A stretch of 64,000 nt of DNA from contig CM023540.1 in the NCBI GenBank assembly GCA_013350335.1, forward strand, positions 60,965,195 to 61,029,194, read 5' to 3'. A program made the translations under genes and the position numbers. Every line of letters starts with the position of its first letter. Within the stretch, counting starts at the first letter, position 1. This stretch comes from Chimonanthus salicifolius. Taxonomy: Eukaryota > Streptophyta > Magnoliopsida > Laurales > Calycanthaceae. Below are positions 49,736-62,049 of the stretch, in pieces. The notes below the pieces were generated by a model. The model was not told the origin of the DNA and made no database searches. It saw only the letters and a list, made by a program, of their open reading frames with translations.

Positions 49736-52700
49736 TGAGGAAAAAGGATTATGGTTAAATGCAAATGGGAGTTACAAGTTGTGCCACCAAGAGACACCAC
49801 CATGGGCTGAATTTCATTAACCAAAGGATTTTTCATTTCACTCTCTCTCTTTCCCTCCTTTGGCCATTTTTCACCTCTCAAGACAAGGAACCTTGGCTGG
49901 TTGTCTCTCACACAAATCATTCCTTGGTTGATCACTCCTCAAAGACAAAGTGGACTTAGAACAAAGAAGTTTGCATCTCAAGGTTTTATCATTCACACCC
50001 AAAGCTGAAATACTCTCTCTCTTATACCTAAATACCTTGGCCGAACCACTCCAAGGACTGCGTCAAGATCAGTCTCGGCTAAAGGACAAGAAGGAAGGAA
50101 GGAAAGGCTAAGGAAAAAAAAAAAATGAACAAGCCTGAGCAAAAGAAAACTGGAGGAGTCGTGGAACCGGTGAGTAATTTACTAGTTTTTGTTTATAAGA
50201 ACCATAGGTTTCAGCCATGAGTATGGCCGAACCATAGGGTTCAGCCATGAGTATGGCCAAACCCCATGGAGGAAAATTAAGGAATGTATGATTATTTTAA
50301 AAGGAGTAGATGAACCATAGGGTTCGGCCATATGTATGGCCAAACCCCATGAAAAGACTTGGTTATTTTTATGGGTTTTTGAGAGATAAAAACCATACAA
50401 TGTTATGAAGGTTTTAAAGGTGTTTTAAATGGAGATAAGGTTAAGGTTGTGGGTCGGCCATTGCATGGCTGAACCATAATGTTATTATGGCTAAGGTGTT
50501 GAGCATAAACCATATATAAATATTCGAATTTTTGAAACAAGAAAACCATGGACCATTTTTATGGGTTAATTGGAGTTAAGAACATGGTTAGAAATTATTA
50601 ATGGTTATATGCTTTTGATTAAGGAATCACATGTGATTATCTTGGGACTTAGTATTAAGTAAGTAATCAGCCATGATAGATGATGACAAATGGGACAAAA
50701 ATCAATATGGTGAGGTTCGGCCATGTTGTATGGGAGAACCCCACTAATGGTTATTTGGTGGACTTAGTTTCTTTTGAAGTGGTCAACTTGTAATATAATT
50801 GGTCAAATCAAAATGGAGACTTATGTATGATGGATTAAAATAAATGAAAGGTTAAACAAGGGTTAGGCTAATGGCAATATTGTAAATATGGAATGAAAAG
50901 ATCAAAGGACTTGAAAAAGGGACCAAACCCAAGATGGTGAGGTTCGGCCATGTCGTATGGCCGAACCCCACTAAGGAGTATTTGGTGGGTTATTGATTAA
51001 CCTAGGCATGTTTTTGAATGGAATGGTTAGCCATAGAATGAGCAATGGCATAAAATGTAAATAGGAGTAAAAATGCAAGATCATGGGTTCGGTCATGGTG
51101 AATGGCAGAACCCCATGAGGAATGGTTTGTTTATGTATTTTATGGATTGAGTTTTAAATGAGTACTTGGATGGGCTTGGTTGAATAAAAGAGAGATCAAA
51201 TTCAAGTGAGTGAGGTTCGGCCATGGTGTATGGCTGAACCCCACAAGGTGGTGTGTTTGGTCTCAGACTTAATTAGAAACCAAATGAGATATGTGTTTGA
51301 CTTATTGACATATAACAAGGTGACGGAACTTCTTAAACGGTGCGCAATCGTGAGCCGGTGACAGTTTAAGAAGAGCGGACATTTTAAGTGACCTTTGGTA
51401 GTGTAATAGCCCAGAATTTTTAAATCAATGAATATGTGGATATTATTTATTTTAATGATGGAAATTGAGAATTTTAATGAATAAATGTTAAGTGGATCAA
51501 AATATGGACAATGGACCAATTATGGCCCAATTGGACCATGGATTGGATGAAATTCATTTAATGGGTCAATAATGATTAATTGGATCAAGAATGGTCAAAT
51601 TGGGTCAAATACCCATTTGGGACCCAATGGGTCAAGATAGTTAAGCTCTAAGATAAATGGATAAGGGTGAACTTAATTGGGCTATGGGCCCAATGGTGAT
51701 CCAATAAGAGGAATGGATTTAATTAAATTTAAATCACCTAAGTTGGTGATGAATTGACCAAGGTGACATGGTCCAATGGGACCCACCTCCACGTCACCAA
51801 GTGAGGTGGCGTGTGGACCAAGGATTGGTGGGGCCGGCCACCATGGTTGAATTGGTCAACCATGGGTGGATGTATGAAGGAGCCTACGCAAATGGAATTA
51901 AGTTAAATGGAAATTAATTAACCTAATGATCTAATTAATTAATTAATTAAACTAAACAAATGAGGGTCAAATGGTCAAAGAGGTGGAAGACTAAAACATC
52001 TCATTCCAAGCTCAAACACGTTGGACTTAGGTGGTGGTTATCTCAACCACCGCCATAAAGCAAGATAAATATCTCATGTGGGGTGGTTGGGAGACTTAAT
52101 GTTAAAATGTAAATTAAGTAACCAAAGAGATAAGATAACTTTTCATCTTATCCCATCCTTATTTCACTCTCTCCATCTCTTTCACTTCAAAAACCGTCCC
52201 ACACCCAAGGGAGAAGAAAAAGAAAACTAAGGAAGAAGAAGGAGAAGAGCTTAGGGAGAGGAAGAAAAGCCCAAGTGTTGGCCCACCACCTCAAGGTAAA
52301 AATTTTGAGACACCTTTCTCATCTCCATTCTTCCCCTCTCTCTCTCAAATCTAACCTTACGTTGGCCGAACCCAAGCCTTGAGGTTTTCACCATGGATCA
52401 AACATCTTAGCCGATCAAACAAGGAGAGGAAGGAGAAAGGAGGCCAAGGAGTCCAACGGGAGCGAAGAAAGTCGGAGGAGACGACGGATTGTAAGTATTT
52501 TCTAAAACAAGAGATTTGGATTTTTAGGGTTTAAGATTTGGGATCCATTTTTGTTAAAGTTGATGGTGGCCAAATGATCATAGGCCTTGGATCTCAAATC
52601 CATCAAATGGAAGGATGGAAAGATGGGCCAACCCTAAATGGGTAAATTAGGGTTAAGGGAAAAAAAAAAAGTAAATGGATTAAGGATATAATGTATTTAG

Positions 52701-54859
52701 ATTATTTAAATATGGAATTATGTAAATTTGGAAGGAAGTTATGGGCCATAGGGTTCGGCCATGTAGTATGGCCGAACCCCATGGTAAATGGTTGATGAAT
52801 TTAATTAGGGTTTTAAGGTTTAAAGCCATGGAGAATGATTATGATTTTTAGGGTTATAAATGATTAAATGTTGGAAAAATTTAAAGGGGTTTAAATGAGG
52901 AAAAATCATGGAGTATGTGAATGGATTTTGTGGCCTCAAGAGGCATGGAAAATGATGGATCATGAACCATGGATTCGGTCATGGTGTATGGCCAAACCCT
53001 ATGGTGATCAAATGGTGGATTTAATGGTTATGAATTATGGAAAAATAAATGGGGAATGTTGGTGGTGTTGATGGACCAATGTGAACCTAATGTTGATAGT
53101 GGGATGGGAATGTGGTTAAGTTAATGGACTGAAATGTGATTAAGGAATGATAAATCAATATGGTTTAGGTTCTCTCAATGGAGGGACTTATGATGAATCT
53201 AATGTGTAACCAAAGACCAAGGAAAATGGGGATTTGGTTAAGTTAAAAGGGGCTGATTTTTAATGAACCCAATGGTAGATGATTTTTGGCCTAAGACTAA
53301 TGTGTATGTATATGTTTAAATGAATGGAGTTTAGGTTAAATTAAATGGCTGATGTAAATGATCTTGTGATATGGGTGATGGGTCAATTATGGACCCAAGG
53401 TGTGGCTAAGAATGATGATTTGATTATAAATCATTTTTGTGGGCTAAGAAAGGGTTTATGTATATGGTTAATTAATGTGGATTAAGTTAAGAAAAAAGGG
53501 TTGTTTTAATGATATTATGGCATGATTAAATGGGTCACTAATGGACTAGTTATTAATGACTTTGAAGGTTTTGAATGAAAGAATAATAGTAATTTTTTAA
53601 AGGGGTCTTTAAATGAGGGAATCCATGGATGAAGGTTAATGTTTTATGGTCTTAAATGTCACCAATGAATGATGAACCCTTGACCCATTTTTATGAGCCA
53701 CTTGATGGGCTAGGTATAGGGCTATGAGTATGTTTACATGGATGGAGATTAGGTTAATTAAATGGTTGATTTCTAATGTGGTTGTGTCATGGTTAATGAG
53801 ACATCAAGGGACCCATTTCGTGAACCAATTGATGGACTAAGGTTAAGGTGTATGAGTATGGATTAATAAATGGGGATTAGAAAATCAAGTGGCTAATTTG
53901 TGATGATGTTATGGCTAAGGAGTCATTAAGGGATCCAAGTCTATGGATCAATTGATGGGCTAAGTATGGGGTTATATATGTGTTGAATAAATAAAGGTTA
54001 AGTAAACTAAATGGTTGATTTCAATGATCTTATGACATGGTTGAGGGGTCATTAACGAACCTAAGTTATGGAACATTAATGGATCTAGTGTATGGATCAA
54101 TTATGAATAAAAATGTACATGGATCAAGTGAATGAGTAACCATGGAAGGGTAGTGGCAAAACCGTAAATATTGGCAAAAATGAAGAAACCCATGGGAGAT
54201 GATCATGGACAAAGGGACTCTAAGTAATAACTTTATATGTGATTAATAAAGCCTAGGATGACTGAGCTTTGGACTCATATAATTAAAATATTTAATGGAT
54301 TAAACGGAGCCCACAAAACTACATAGTGAGGTTCGGCCATGGTGTATGGCCGAACCCCACTAAGGTATGATTAATGGACTTAATAATGGTTAAAAACATG
54401 GACTAATTGATAATGTATAATAAGGTACCGGACATCGCAAACGGTGCGTGATCGGTGACCGGATCATCGAACGGAAGTGAAAAAGGACGCTAGTCGGTAT
54501 TCGGTAGGATTTCTACCTTTTTGTAAGCCATGGATTAAGTATTATGTGATGTTTTCCTTTAATTTATTTTGGAAATCATGTGAATGTTTTAAGATGAGTT
54601 TTGGATTAAGTATTATGTGATGGTTTCCCTTTGATTTATTTGGTAATCATGTGATTGTTTTAGGATGGGTTTTATGACTATGATTTACATATATTACATG
54701 GCATATGGCATCTACATCTCATGCATGGCATGGGAGGGATATGGCAGGGGAAGGATGAAATGAAACCGGAGTCCATGCTCCGTCGGGGCGACCGATAAAC
54801 AGACATGGGGATATTTTGATGTGTTTGATTTATCAGGGATGTTGTATGTAATTATGATA

Positions 54860-55040
54860 CCTTGATGATGGTTCTTCCGTCAAGGGGGATGATTTGTGAT
54901 TGGTTATATCTGGACGAGGTTTTGCCGTCCAGGGGGATGATTTGTGATTGTTTATATCTGGACGAGGTTTTGCCGTCCAGGGGGATGATTTGTGATTGTT
55001 TATATCTGGACGAGGTTTTGCCGTCAAGGGGGATATGACA
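54860..55040 (+). repeat. Hairpin tandem repeats (4 units) in S9
   Basis: Plus-strand version of the 47-bp array: one CTTGATGATGG..CGTCAAG unit, two CTGGACGAGG..CGTCCAG units and one mixed unit with CTGGACG and CGTCAAG. The link is GGGGATGATTTGTGATTG. It shows the same two stem types as S1 and S7. Confidence 0.92.
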
Positions 55041-55192
55041 GCATGATGGTATGGATGATGAGTGGGATTCATAACACAGACACCCATGGCATAGCATTCA
55101 TTGTATGGTTTTTCGTTATAATATTATCTATATGCTTTGTTATCACTAATCCATGTGTTAGCCCTACTCGGAGTCCTACTGGGCGCGTTGTC

Positions 55193-58100
55193 TATAATAG
55201 CCCGAATTTTCGAATCAATATATATTTGGCATTTATTGATTTTAAATTGAATTTTGACATGATGGAATACCAAATTGATCAAAATTGGTCCAAACCCTAA
55301 GGTAAAGGGGTAGAAAATAATCGGTTGGGCCGTGGGCCCAATGGTGGGCCAATTAATTTAAAAAGGGTGATTTGGAATTAAAACCCCTAAGTTAGTAATG
55401 AAATGAAATGGTATGACCAAATGGGGCCCACCTCCACCTCACCAATTGAGGTGGCGTGTGGACCAAGGAAAAAGTGGGACCAACCATCATGGTTGACTTG
55501 GTCAACCATGATAAATTTAAGAAGACTAAGGTGGATTAAGGTAAATTAAATTGATTAAAATTATTGTAAAATTATCTAAGTTAAAATCAATGGAATTAAA
55601 ATAACATGGCCAAGTGGGGCCCACCTCCACCTCATCAAGTGAGGTGGCGGGTGGGGTAGGTATAGGTGGGGGCCGTCCACCATGGTTGACTTGGTCAACC
55701 ATGGGTGGATTTATTAGATAGATAATTTAATGGAATTAAATTGGATGGAAATTAATTAACCTAAGTGAGGACTTAACTTAATTAATTAGGTTGATTAATT
55801 AGGGTCAACATAAACAAGTCAAAGAGGACATGGGAGCCATGCTTGGTAGTTGGGTCTCAACCACCACCACCAAAGTCAAGCTAGCCCATGCTTGGTGGTG
55901 GTGGGGAAGTTAATGTTGAGTGAAGGCCACTCCAACCACCTCCATCTCATTTCAAACTAACCCATTTCACTCTAGCCTCCTCACACACAAAAACCGTCCT
56001 CTACCTTGCAAAGGAAAAGAGAAGAAAACTTAGAAAAAGAAGAGAGAAAAAAGAGAAGGAGAGAGCAAGCCTTGGTCCATCCCCTCAAGATCAAAGGCTA
56101 AGATCTTGTTTTCCATCACCTTCCCCTCTCCCTCTCTCAATCTAACCCCATCTACATAGCCGATCCAAGCATATCTCACCATTGATCAAGCTCATCTTGA
56201 CCGTCCATCAAGGAGAGGAAGAGAAGAGAAGGCTAAGGAAATGCCCAAAAGCAAAGAAGGACCGAAGGAGTCTTCGGGTGGTAAGATTTCTTAAAACAAG
56301 ATTTTTTTTTTTTTTTTAGGATATGGAATCCATTCCTTAGACCAAATGTGGCCAAAAACGTTGTGGGCCATGGATCTAAGATCCATCAAAAGGTAAGATA
56401 AGAAATGGATAAAAATGGAGGAATGGATTAAGAAAAAGATGAAATGGAAAAAATGCAATTTTTAAGTCTTTATTAAGCATAGGAAAATGGGATTTTAATG
56501 GATTAATGGGCCATAGGGTTCGGCCATGTAGCATGGCCGAACCCCATGGTCAATGGTGGGTGATTAGAAGATGTATGCAATTAATTAGGGTTTTGTAAGT
56601 AGGAAAAATGGTTAAGGGTTTTTAAGTACAAAAAATGATTAATGGTTTTTTTATGAAGATCTTAAAGTTGGTGATAGATAGTAATTTTAATGGATGAAAA
56701 AGGATAGAAAGTAATGGAGGAAATAATAGTTGCAAATGGATTTCCAAAGTGTATGACATAAGTTTTAAATGGACCAAATGAATGATATTATTGATTTTAA
56801 ATGCAATTTTTAACAAAGAAAAATCATGGACAAATGTTCATAGAACTTTGGTCTTAAATGGCTCTAAGAAAGGTGGGCCATGAACCATGGGTTCGGCCAT
56901 GGTGTATGGCCGAACCCTATGGTAATGGTTTGGAATTTCTAAGCATGGAAAATAATGTAGAGGAATGGAAATTTGAATAGATTGGTAAGTATGGTATATA
57001 GCATTTTTTTTTTATGGAAATGAGGATTTAGATGGATGATTTAATCTTCATTTGGAAGTATGTAAAATGGGTGAATGAAACCAAGAAAAATGGAGAAAGA
57101 AACATCATGGGTTCGGCCATGGTGTATGGCCGAACCCATGACCCAATTTTGGATCAATTTTAGTCTAAGATTAATGTATGTATCAATGCTTAGGAGTTTG
57201 TTCTAAAGGGCCAAAATGAATGAAGGTTAGTGATTTTAAATTGGATTATTTTGGGACAAAACGTTGGTCTTTAAAATGACATCCATAAAGGTGAGCCATG
57301 AACCATGGGTTCGGCCATGGTGTATGGCCGAACCCTATGGTGGTGATTGGTAATTTTAAAAATGGAGAAGAATGATAGAGGTTAATGGATTTTGTATGAT
57401 ATGTGATGTTTTAAAAGGATGAAAAATGGGGACTTGAATGAATGATTTAAATTTCATTGGAGATTGGATTAAAGGGAGTAAAATGGACCCAAGAAAATGG
57501 AGATAGGGTACCATGGGTTCGGCCATGGTGTATGGCCGAACCCATGATCCCTTTGTGGGCCATCTTTAGGGCCAAAATGTGAAAGGACATATAGGGTTAA
57601 ATGTTTTTCAAAATCAAACAATAGGTGGCTGATTTTGGATATGTTATGGAATTATAAATGGGCCCAAGTTTATGGGTCAAATACGAATTCAAAATGTACA
57701 TGGAAGAGGAGTGGCAAAACCGTAATTTATAGCCACTTTGAAGAACCCTATGTGGATTAGACATGGAATCGAATGCATTATGAATGATTAATTGAAACGT
57801 ATAGATGCTGCGTTTTAGGCTCGCTCAATATAATATTTGAAATGGCCAAAATCGGATTTATGTATGTGTTTTAACCAAATGGATAATAGGCTAAGTTAAG
57901 GATCGATTTTTAATAAACTTGTAAAGGATCATTGAATGGATCTAGGGTTATGATCAGATAGGAATTTAATCATGGATAACGTATGGACTAATTCGGTAAA
58001 TGTAATAAGGTATCGGGACGTCGCAAACGGTACGCGATCGGCGACCGGACTATCGAACGGAAAACGTAACGGAACACTACACAGTATTCGGTAGGATTCC

Positions 58101-59201
58101 TACCTTTTTGTAAGCGATGGATATGTGATGGTATTTTAGATTATTTTGATTTGTCTTATGATGGATTTATGATTATGATTTATCTTATGATGAGTTTTAA
58201 GTTATGAATCATATGGATTATATTTTAACATTATGCATTATATGGCTATGTATGGTATATCAAAATTATGGTTTATCTATATACTACATAGCATAATACA
58301 CTACATCTCATGCATGGCATGGGCGGAAAAAAATAAACAAACCGGAGTCCATGCTCCGTCGGGGCGACTGAGAATCAGACATGGGGATAGCCTGAGGGCT
58401 ATAACCGGAATCCATGCTCCATCGGGGCGACCGAGAATCAGACATGGGGATAGCCTGAGGGCCATAACCGGAGTCCATGCTCCGTCGGGGCGACCGAGAA
58501 GCAAACACGGGGACAATACATTGTATGATCATACAGATGATGGGTGGGACACATGACATAGGCACACATGGCATAACATTCATCACATGCTTATTTTGTT
58601 ATATGTTATTTTATCGGTATGTGTATTATCACTAATCCATGTGCTAGCCCTACTCAGAGTCCTATTGGGCGCGTTGACTAACGCCCTACTTCTACCCTAG
58701 CTGATGACGCAGGGGATGGCGGAAGCGATGGACATGACAGGAGCCAAGCTTAGGAGCTTGGGCAGTGCAGTCTTAGTTTATTTACGTTTACATTTTGGAG
58801 ATGTAATTTTAAAGTAACTTAGCTTGTCGGGTTGTATAAGTTTACATTTCTTGCGATGGTTTGGACGTTACTTATGGACGATTACATTTTGTGATATAAA
58901 CATGAACATAGGGGCATTTTGGTAATTCAATGTTGTATCTTCCCTTCTATCCAAAAACCGGTAGATAGACTCTATTATCATGTTCCGCAATGATTATAAT
59001 CCGCGAGCTTACTTCCTACGCGTGAACCATTCTCGTGGATTTAGTTCTGCGCATGCGTGGGGTTGACCAGTTAAGGGTCGGGCTTTAAAAGCTCGGACTT
59101 AACTCGCCTCGTGGCGTCCGCGCTCTCTCTCTCTTCTCTTTCAAAAAACAAAAATAGACTCTGATTTTCGGAAAGCGGGTGAAAAAGGGCCGGGCGTTAC
59201 A
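55193..59201 (+). mobile_element. S10: solo LTR (plus strand) inside S9
   Basis: 4009 bp from the decayed TATAATAGCCC to CCGGGCGTTACA. The flanking duplication is TTGTC (55188-55192) and TTGTT (59202-59206), one transition apart. It sits in the loop of the conserved GGGCGCG..TAACGCCC hairpin of S9. It contains two copies of the CCTCACC/GAGGTGG and CATGGTTGACTTGG palindromes (55430-55700), a donor-like GTAAGATT near 56281, five TTCGGCCAT hairpins (56517-57545), three 60-bp repeats (58340-58505) and an acceptor-like GACGCAG near 58712. Confidence 0.95.
58340..58505 (+). repeat. ~60-bp tandem repeats (3 copies) in S10
   Basis: Three copies of CCGGAGTCCATGCTCCGTCG then GGGCGACCGAGAATCAGACA and a GGGGATAGCCTGAGGG link. 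GGAGTCCATGCTCC is self-complementary. Complement of the S2 repeats at 9800-9990. Confidence 0.92.
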
Positions 59202-59869
59202 TTGTTTAACGCCCTACTTCTACCCTAGCTGATGACGCAGGAGATGCCGGAAACGAAGGATGAGGCGGAAGCGAAGCTTAGGAGCTTGGGGAGGCGGCTA
59301 CTTAATTTATTGAAATTTGTTTTGGAAATGTATTTGAGTAGCCTAGCTTGTCGGAAATGTAATATTTTACATTACTTGCTATATTTTGGTTTTTATTTTG
59401 GACATTGTGATGTTGAGATATTTTGGTAATTAAATGAATGTTCTTCCCTGCTATCTAAAATTTGTAGGTTAGTCTCTATTGTCATTCCTCGAACTTACTT
59501 CTACGTGTGAATCATTCTCGTGGACTTCGTTCCACGCACACGTAGGGTTGGCCAGTTAAGGGCCGGGCTTTAGAAGCTCGGACTTAACTCGCGTAGTGAC
59601 GTTCGCGCCCTTTGTCACTTTTTATTTTTAAAAAAAAAAAAATAGACTCTGATTTTTGGTGAAAAGTGGCGGCATTACAGGTAGGATTCCTACATCATTG
59701 AAACCATGGATGTGTATTATGTACTTATGATGATTTTATTTCATGTTTGATAAGTCATTTTGGTATCAAACAATATGTTGCAATTATGGGATTTTCATGC
59801 TATGTTTTGTAATATTCTATAGCATGTTGGCATTTGCATCTCATGCATAGCATGGGAGGGATGGAATAT

Positions 59870-60190
59870 AACCCGAGATCCACACTCCGTTGGGGTGTCC
59901 TTAAAGTGAGGGGCATTGCAACCGGAGACCACCGCTCCGTCGGGGCGTCCGTAAGTTGTGAGGGGTATTTTAACCGAAGATCCACACTCCGTCGGGGCGT
60001 CCTTAAAGTGAGGGGTATTGTAACCTGAGATCCACACTCCGTCGGGGCGTCCATAAAACAATCGTGGGGGATACCTTGATGAGGATAATTCCATCAAGAG
60101 GATACTATGTATGATACCTTGATGATGAGAATCCCATCAAGAGGATACTATGTATGAAGACCTTGATGATGATCATTCCATCAAGAGGAT
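59870..60190 (+). repeat. Two adjacent tandem arrays in S8
   Basis: First, four ~55-bp units with GATCCACACTCCGTCGGGGC and GTCCTTAAAGTGAGGGG (59870-60060). Then three ~43-bp units with ACCTTGATGATGAGAATCCC and ATCAAGAGGATACTATG (60070-60190). In the second, CTTGATG and CATCAAG form a stem. Confidence 0.9.
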
Positions 60191-60904
60191 ACTATGAGTT
60201 TGTGATGGGTGAGACTCATTGCATATGATAGCATGGCATGGCATTGAATCGGCATGATTATGATCTTTATTATCATGTAAGGTTTCTGGTTTTTATCTTT
60301 ATGATTGGATCTCTATTATCATATCCTGTTTTGGATATGATGCTTTACAAGTATGATATGGTATATTATATCTGGATTTTATATACTAACCAATGTGTTA
60401 GCCCTAATTGGAATACCTACTGGGCGCGTTGTCTAACGCCCTACTTCTACCCTAGTTGATGACACAGGAAGGGAACGGAGCGAGGACATGATTGGAGCCA
60501 AGCTTAGGAGCTTGGATGATTAAGCTATTTGTTGTTTATGTTATTCAGAATTGTAATAACGTAGGTTTATTTGTTATGGATTGAATGGTTAATGTTTGGA
60601 TATTTAAGTTATGATAATTATTATTAAGTGTTGGACTACTTTGCTATCTAAATTGGAATATGATTGTTATCCTATTATTATTCTGCATATATGATTTATT
60701 CCGCAAGTTAACTTGAGTACGTGTGAACCATTTTAGTGGACTTGGTCCACGCACACGTATGGTTGGCCAGTTAAGGGTCGGACTTTAGAAGTCCGGACTT
60801 AGCTCGCGTCGTGACATCCCGCTCTCTATCACTTTTGTTTATTTTAAAAAAAAAATAAACTCTAATTTTCGGATTAAAGCTAGTAAAAAGGGCGGGGCGT
60901 TACA

Positions 60905-61275
60905 TGTCTCACTGACAAGATAAGAATCCCACCTGACTGACTCTTCGGAGTCTGTTGCACGGGGGTCGGATTAATTTAGTTTGTTGAGAATCAGACTGTA
61001 AGCATTCAGTCTGAGAACAACACTTGGTGAGAAAAATAACAGCAAGGGAAGGACAATCACTATAATTTTGGATTTATCAAACATAGCGAAATAGGACATA
61101 TTTCCCCAAAACAAGAAACATCAGGATTTCCCCAAAATGAGAAACAATATGTGATACATAGGAAAATTCCCCAAAATAAGAAATACAAGATGATGATTAG
61201 GAAATTTCCCAAACTATGTAAACATAAAACTTTATGAGAAAACTAAGTCAAGCAATGTTTCAATGACTTAGGAAA
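60905..61275 (+). other. E2 leader, second part
   Basis: Resumes after S8 with TGTCTCACTGAC and keeps blocks shared with the E3 leader (TTCGGAGTC, GGATTAATTTA). It reaches the gag start directly, without an ORF0 in between. It contains repeated TTTCCCCAAAA segments near 61090-61180. Confidence 0.8.
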
Positions 61276-62049
61276 ATGCCTCTGAGAAGAAGAAATACTC
61301 GACAAAACCCGCATCAGGAGGAAGAGGTACATGACCCACACCAGGAAGAGGGACGAAACAGTGTGAACATTCATGAAGTACCTCCTGAGTTGTAGAGCCT
61401 GATACAGGTAGTGGTCACTTCTGTTCTACAGCAACATCAGAACGGCAATGGAGGCGCAACCTCCAATGAATCATAGGACGGAAATATGGTCAGGGACTTC
61501 CAACAGCAGCGTCCCCCTTATTTCAAAAGGAAAGAGAGACCCGCAGGAGCGGAGAATTGGATCGAGAACATTACAAAAATCTTGAAACTACTCAAGATCA
61601 CTGGTGATGAGGACAATACACTACTGGCTACTTCACAATTGGTGGATGATACTGGCAAATGGTGGAGAGTAGTAGAACGTCAACAAACACAGATTCTATC
61701 GGGGAAAAGGGCTGAGATGACATGGGACCAGTTCGTTGGAATGTTTCTGGATCATTATTTTCCAGAGGAGGAGAAGGAACGCCAGACACAAGCATTCATA
61801 TCTCTGGTCCAGGGCACCATGACTGTTGCAGACTATTATCAAGAGTTTCTCCGTCTATCGTGTTACGCCTTGTACATGGTAGACACGGAATACAAGAAGG
61901 CCCGGAAGTTTGAACGGGGCTTGCGACCGAACCTAAGAGCCAGAATCACAATCTTCAAATTAGCCACTTTGGCAGAAGTGGTTAGTCGAGCTAGCAAAGC
62001 TGAGCAAGAACTGATGGAAATTGTCAAGTTTACGGATAACCGCCGAGGT
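61276..62049 (+). pseudogene. gag: E2 gag relic, cut by E4
   Basis: From ATG 61276 the frame encodes a basic start (MPLRRRNTRQ), an acidic stretch and a Gag domain (NMVRDFQQQRPPYF .. [13 protein letters not shown]) clearly homologous to E3 Gag. In-frame TAG stops at 61393 and 61474 break it; the remaining open part is 61486-62049. It ends at NRRG, where E4 inserts just before the knuckle region. The rest of the element is beyond the window. Confidence 0.92.

Larger units (their letters stand above)
51402..59679 (+). mobile_element. S9: solo LTR (plus strand) inside S8, carrying S10
   Basis: The LTR proper is 51402-55192 plus 59207-59679, about 4.26 kb, from TGTAATAGCCC to GGCATTACA. The perfect duplication GGTAG (51397-51401 and 59680-59684) lies inside the GGTAGGATTCCTAC palindrome of S8. 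It is a solo LTR of the S1/S2 subfamily in the opposite orientation. It includes a donor-like GTAAGTATTT at 52491-52500, hairpins at 52750, 52973 and 54331, four units of the 47-bp type array (54860-55040) and an acceptor-like GACGCAG ending 59240. Confidence 0.96.
48654..60904 (+). mobile_element. S8: solo LTR (plus strand) inserted in the E2 leader, carrying S9 and S10
   Basis: The LTR proper is 48654-51401 plus 59685-60904, about 4.0 kb, from TGTAATACCCCAG to GGGGCGTTACA. The flanking duplication is CGTCT (48649-48653) and TGTCT (60905-60909), one C-to-T apart. It has seven GAGTTTCATC..GATGAAACTC stem modules (49150-49735), a CT-rich block (49830-50000), hairpins of the TTCGGCCAT type (50206-51240) and the repeats at 59870-60190. 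It resembles S5 at its start (shared ATCAATATTTAC). Confidence 0.95.

Noticed and set aside
58233..58586. Overlapping ORFs in the 60-bp repeats of S10 (and 9703-10087 in S2)
   Set aside because: Frames on both strands of a 60-bp repeat (multiple of 3) stay open trivially; no supporting evidence for coding.
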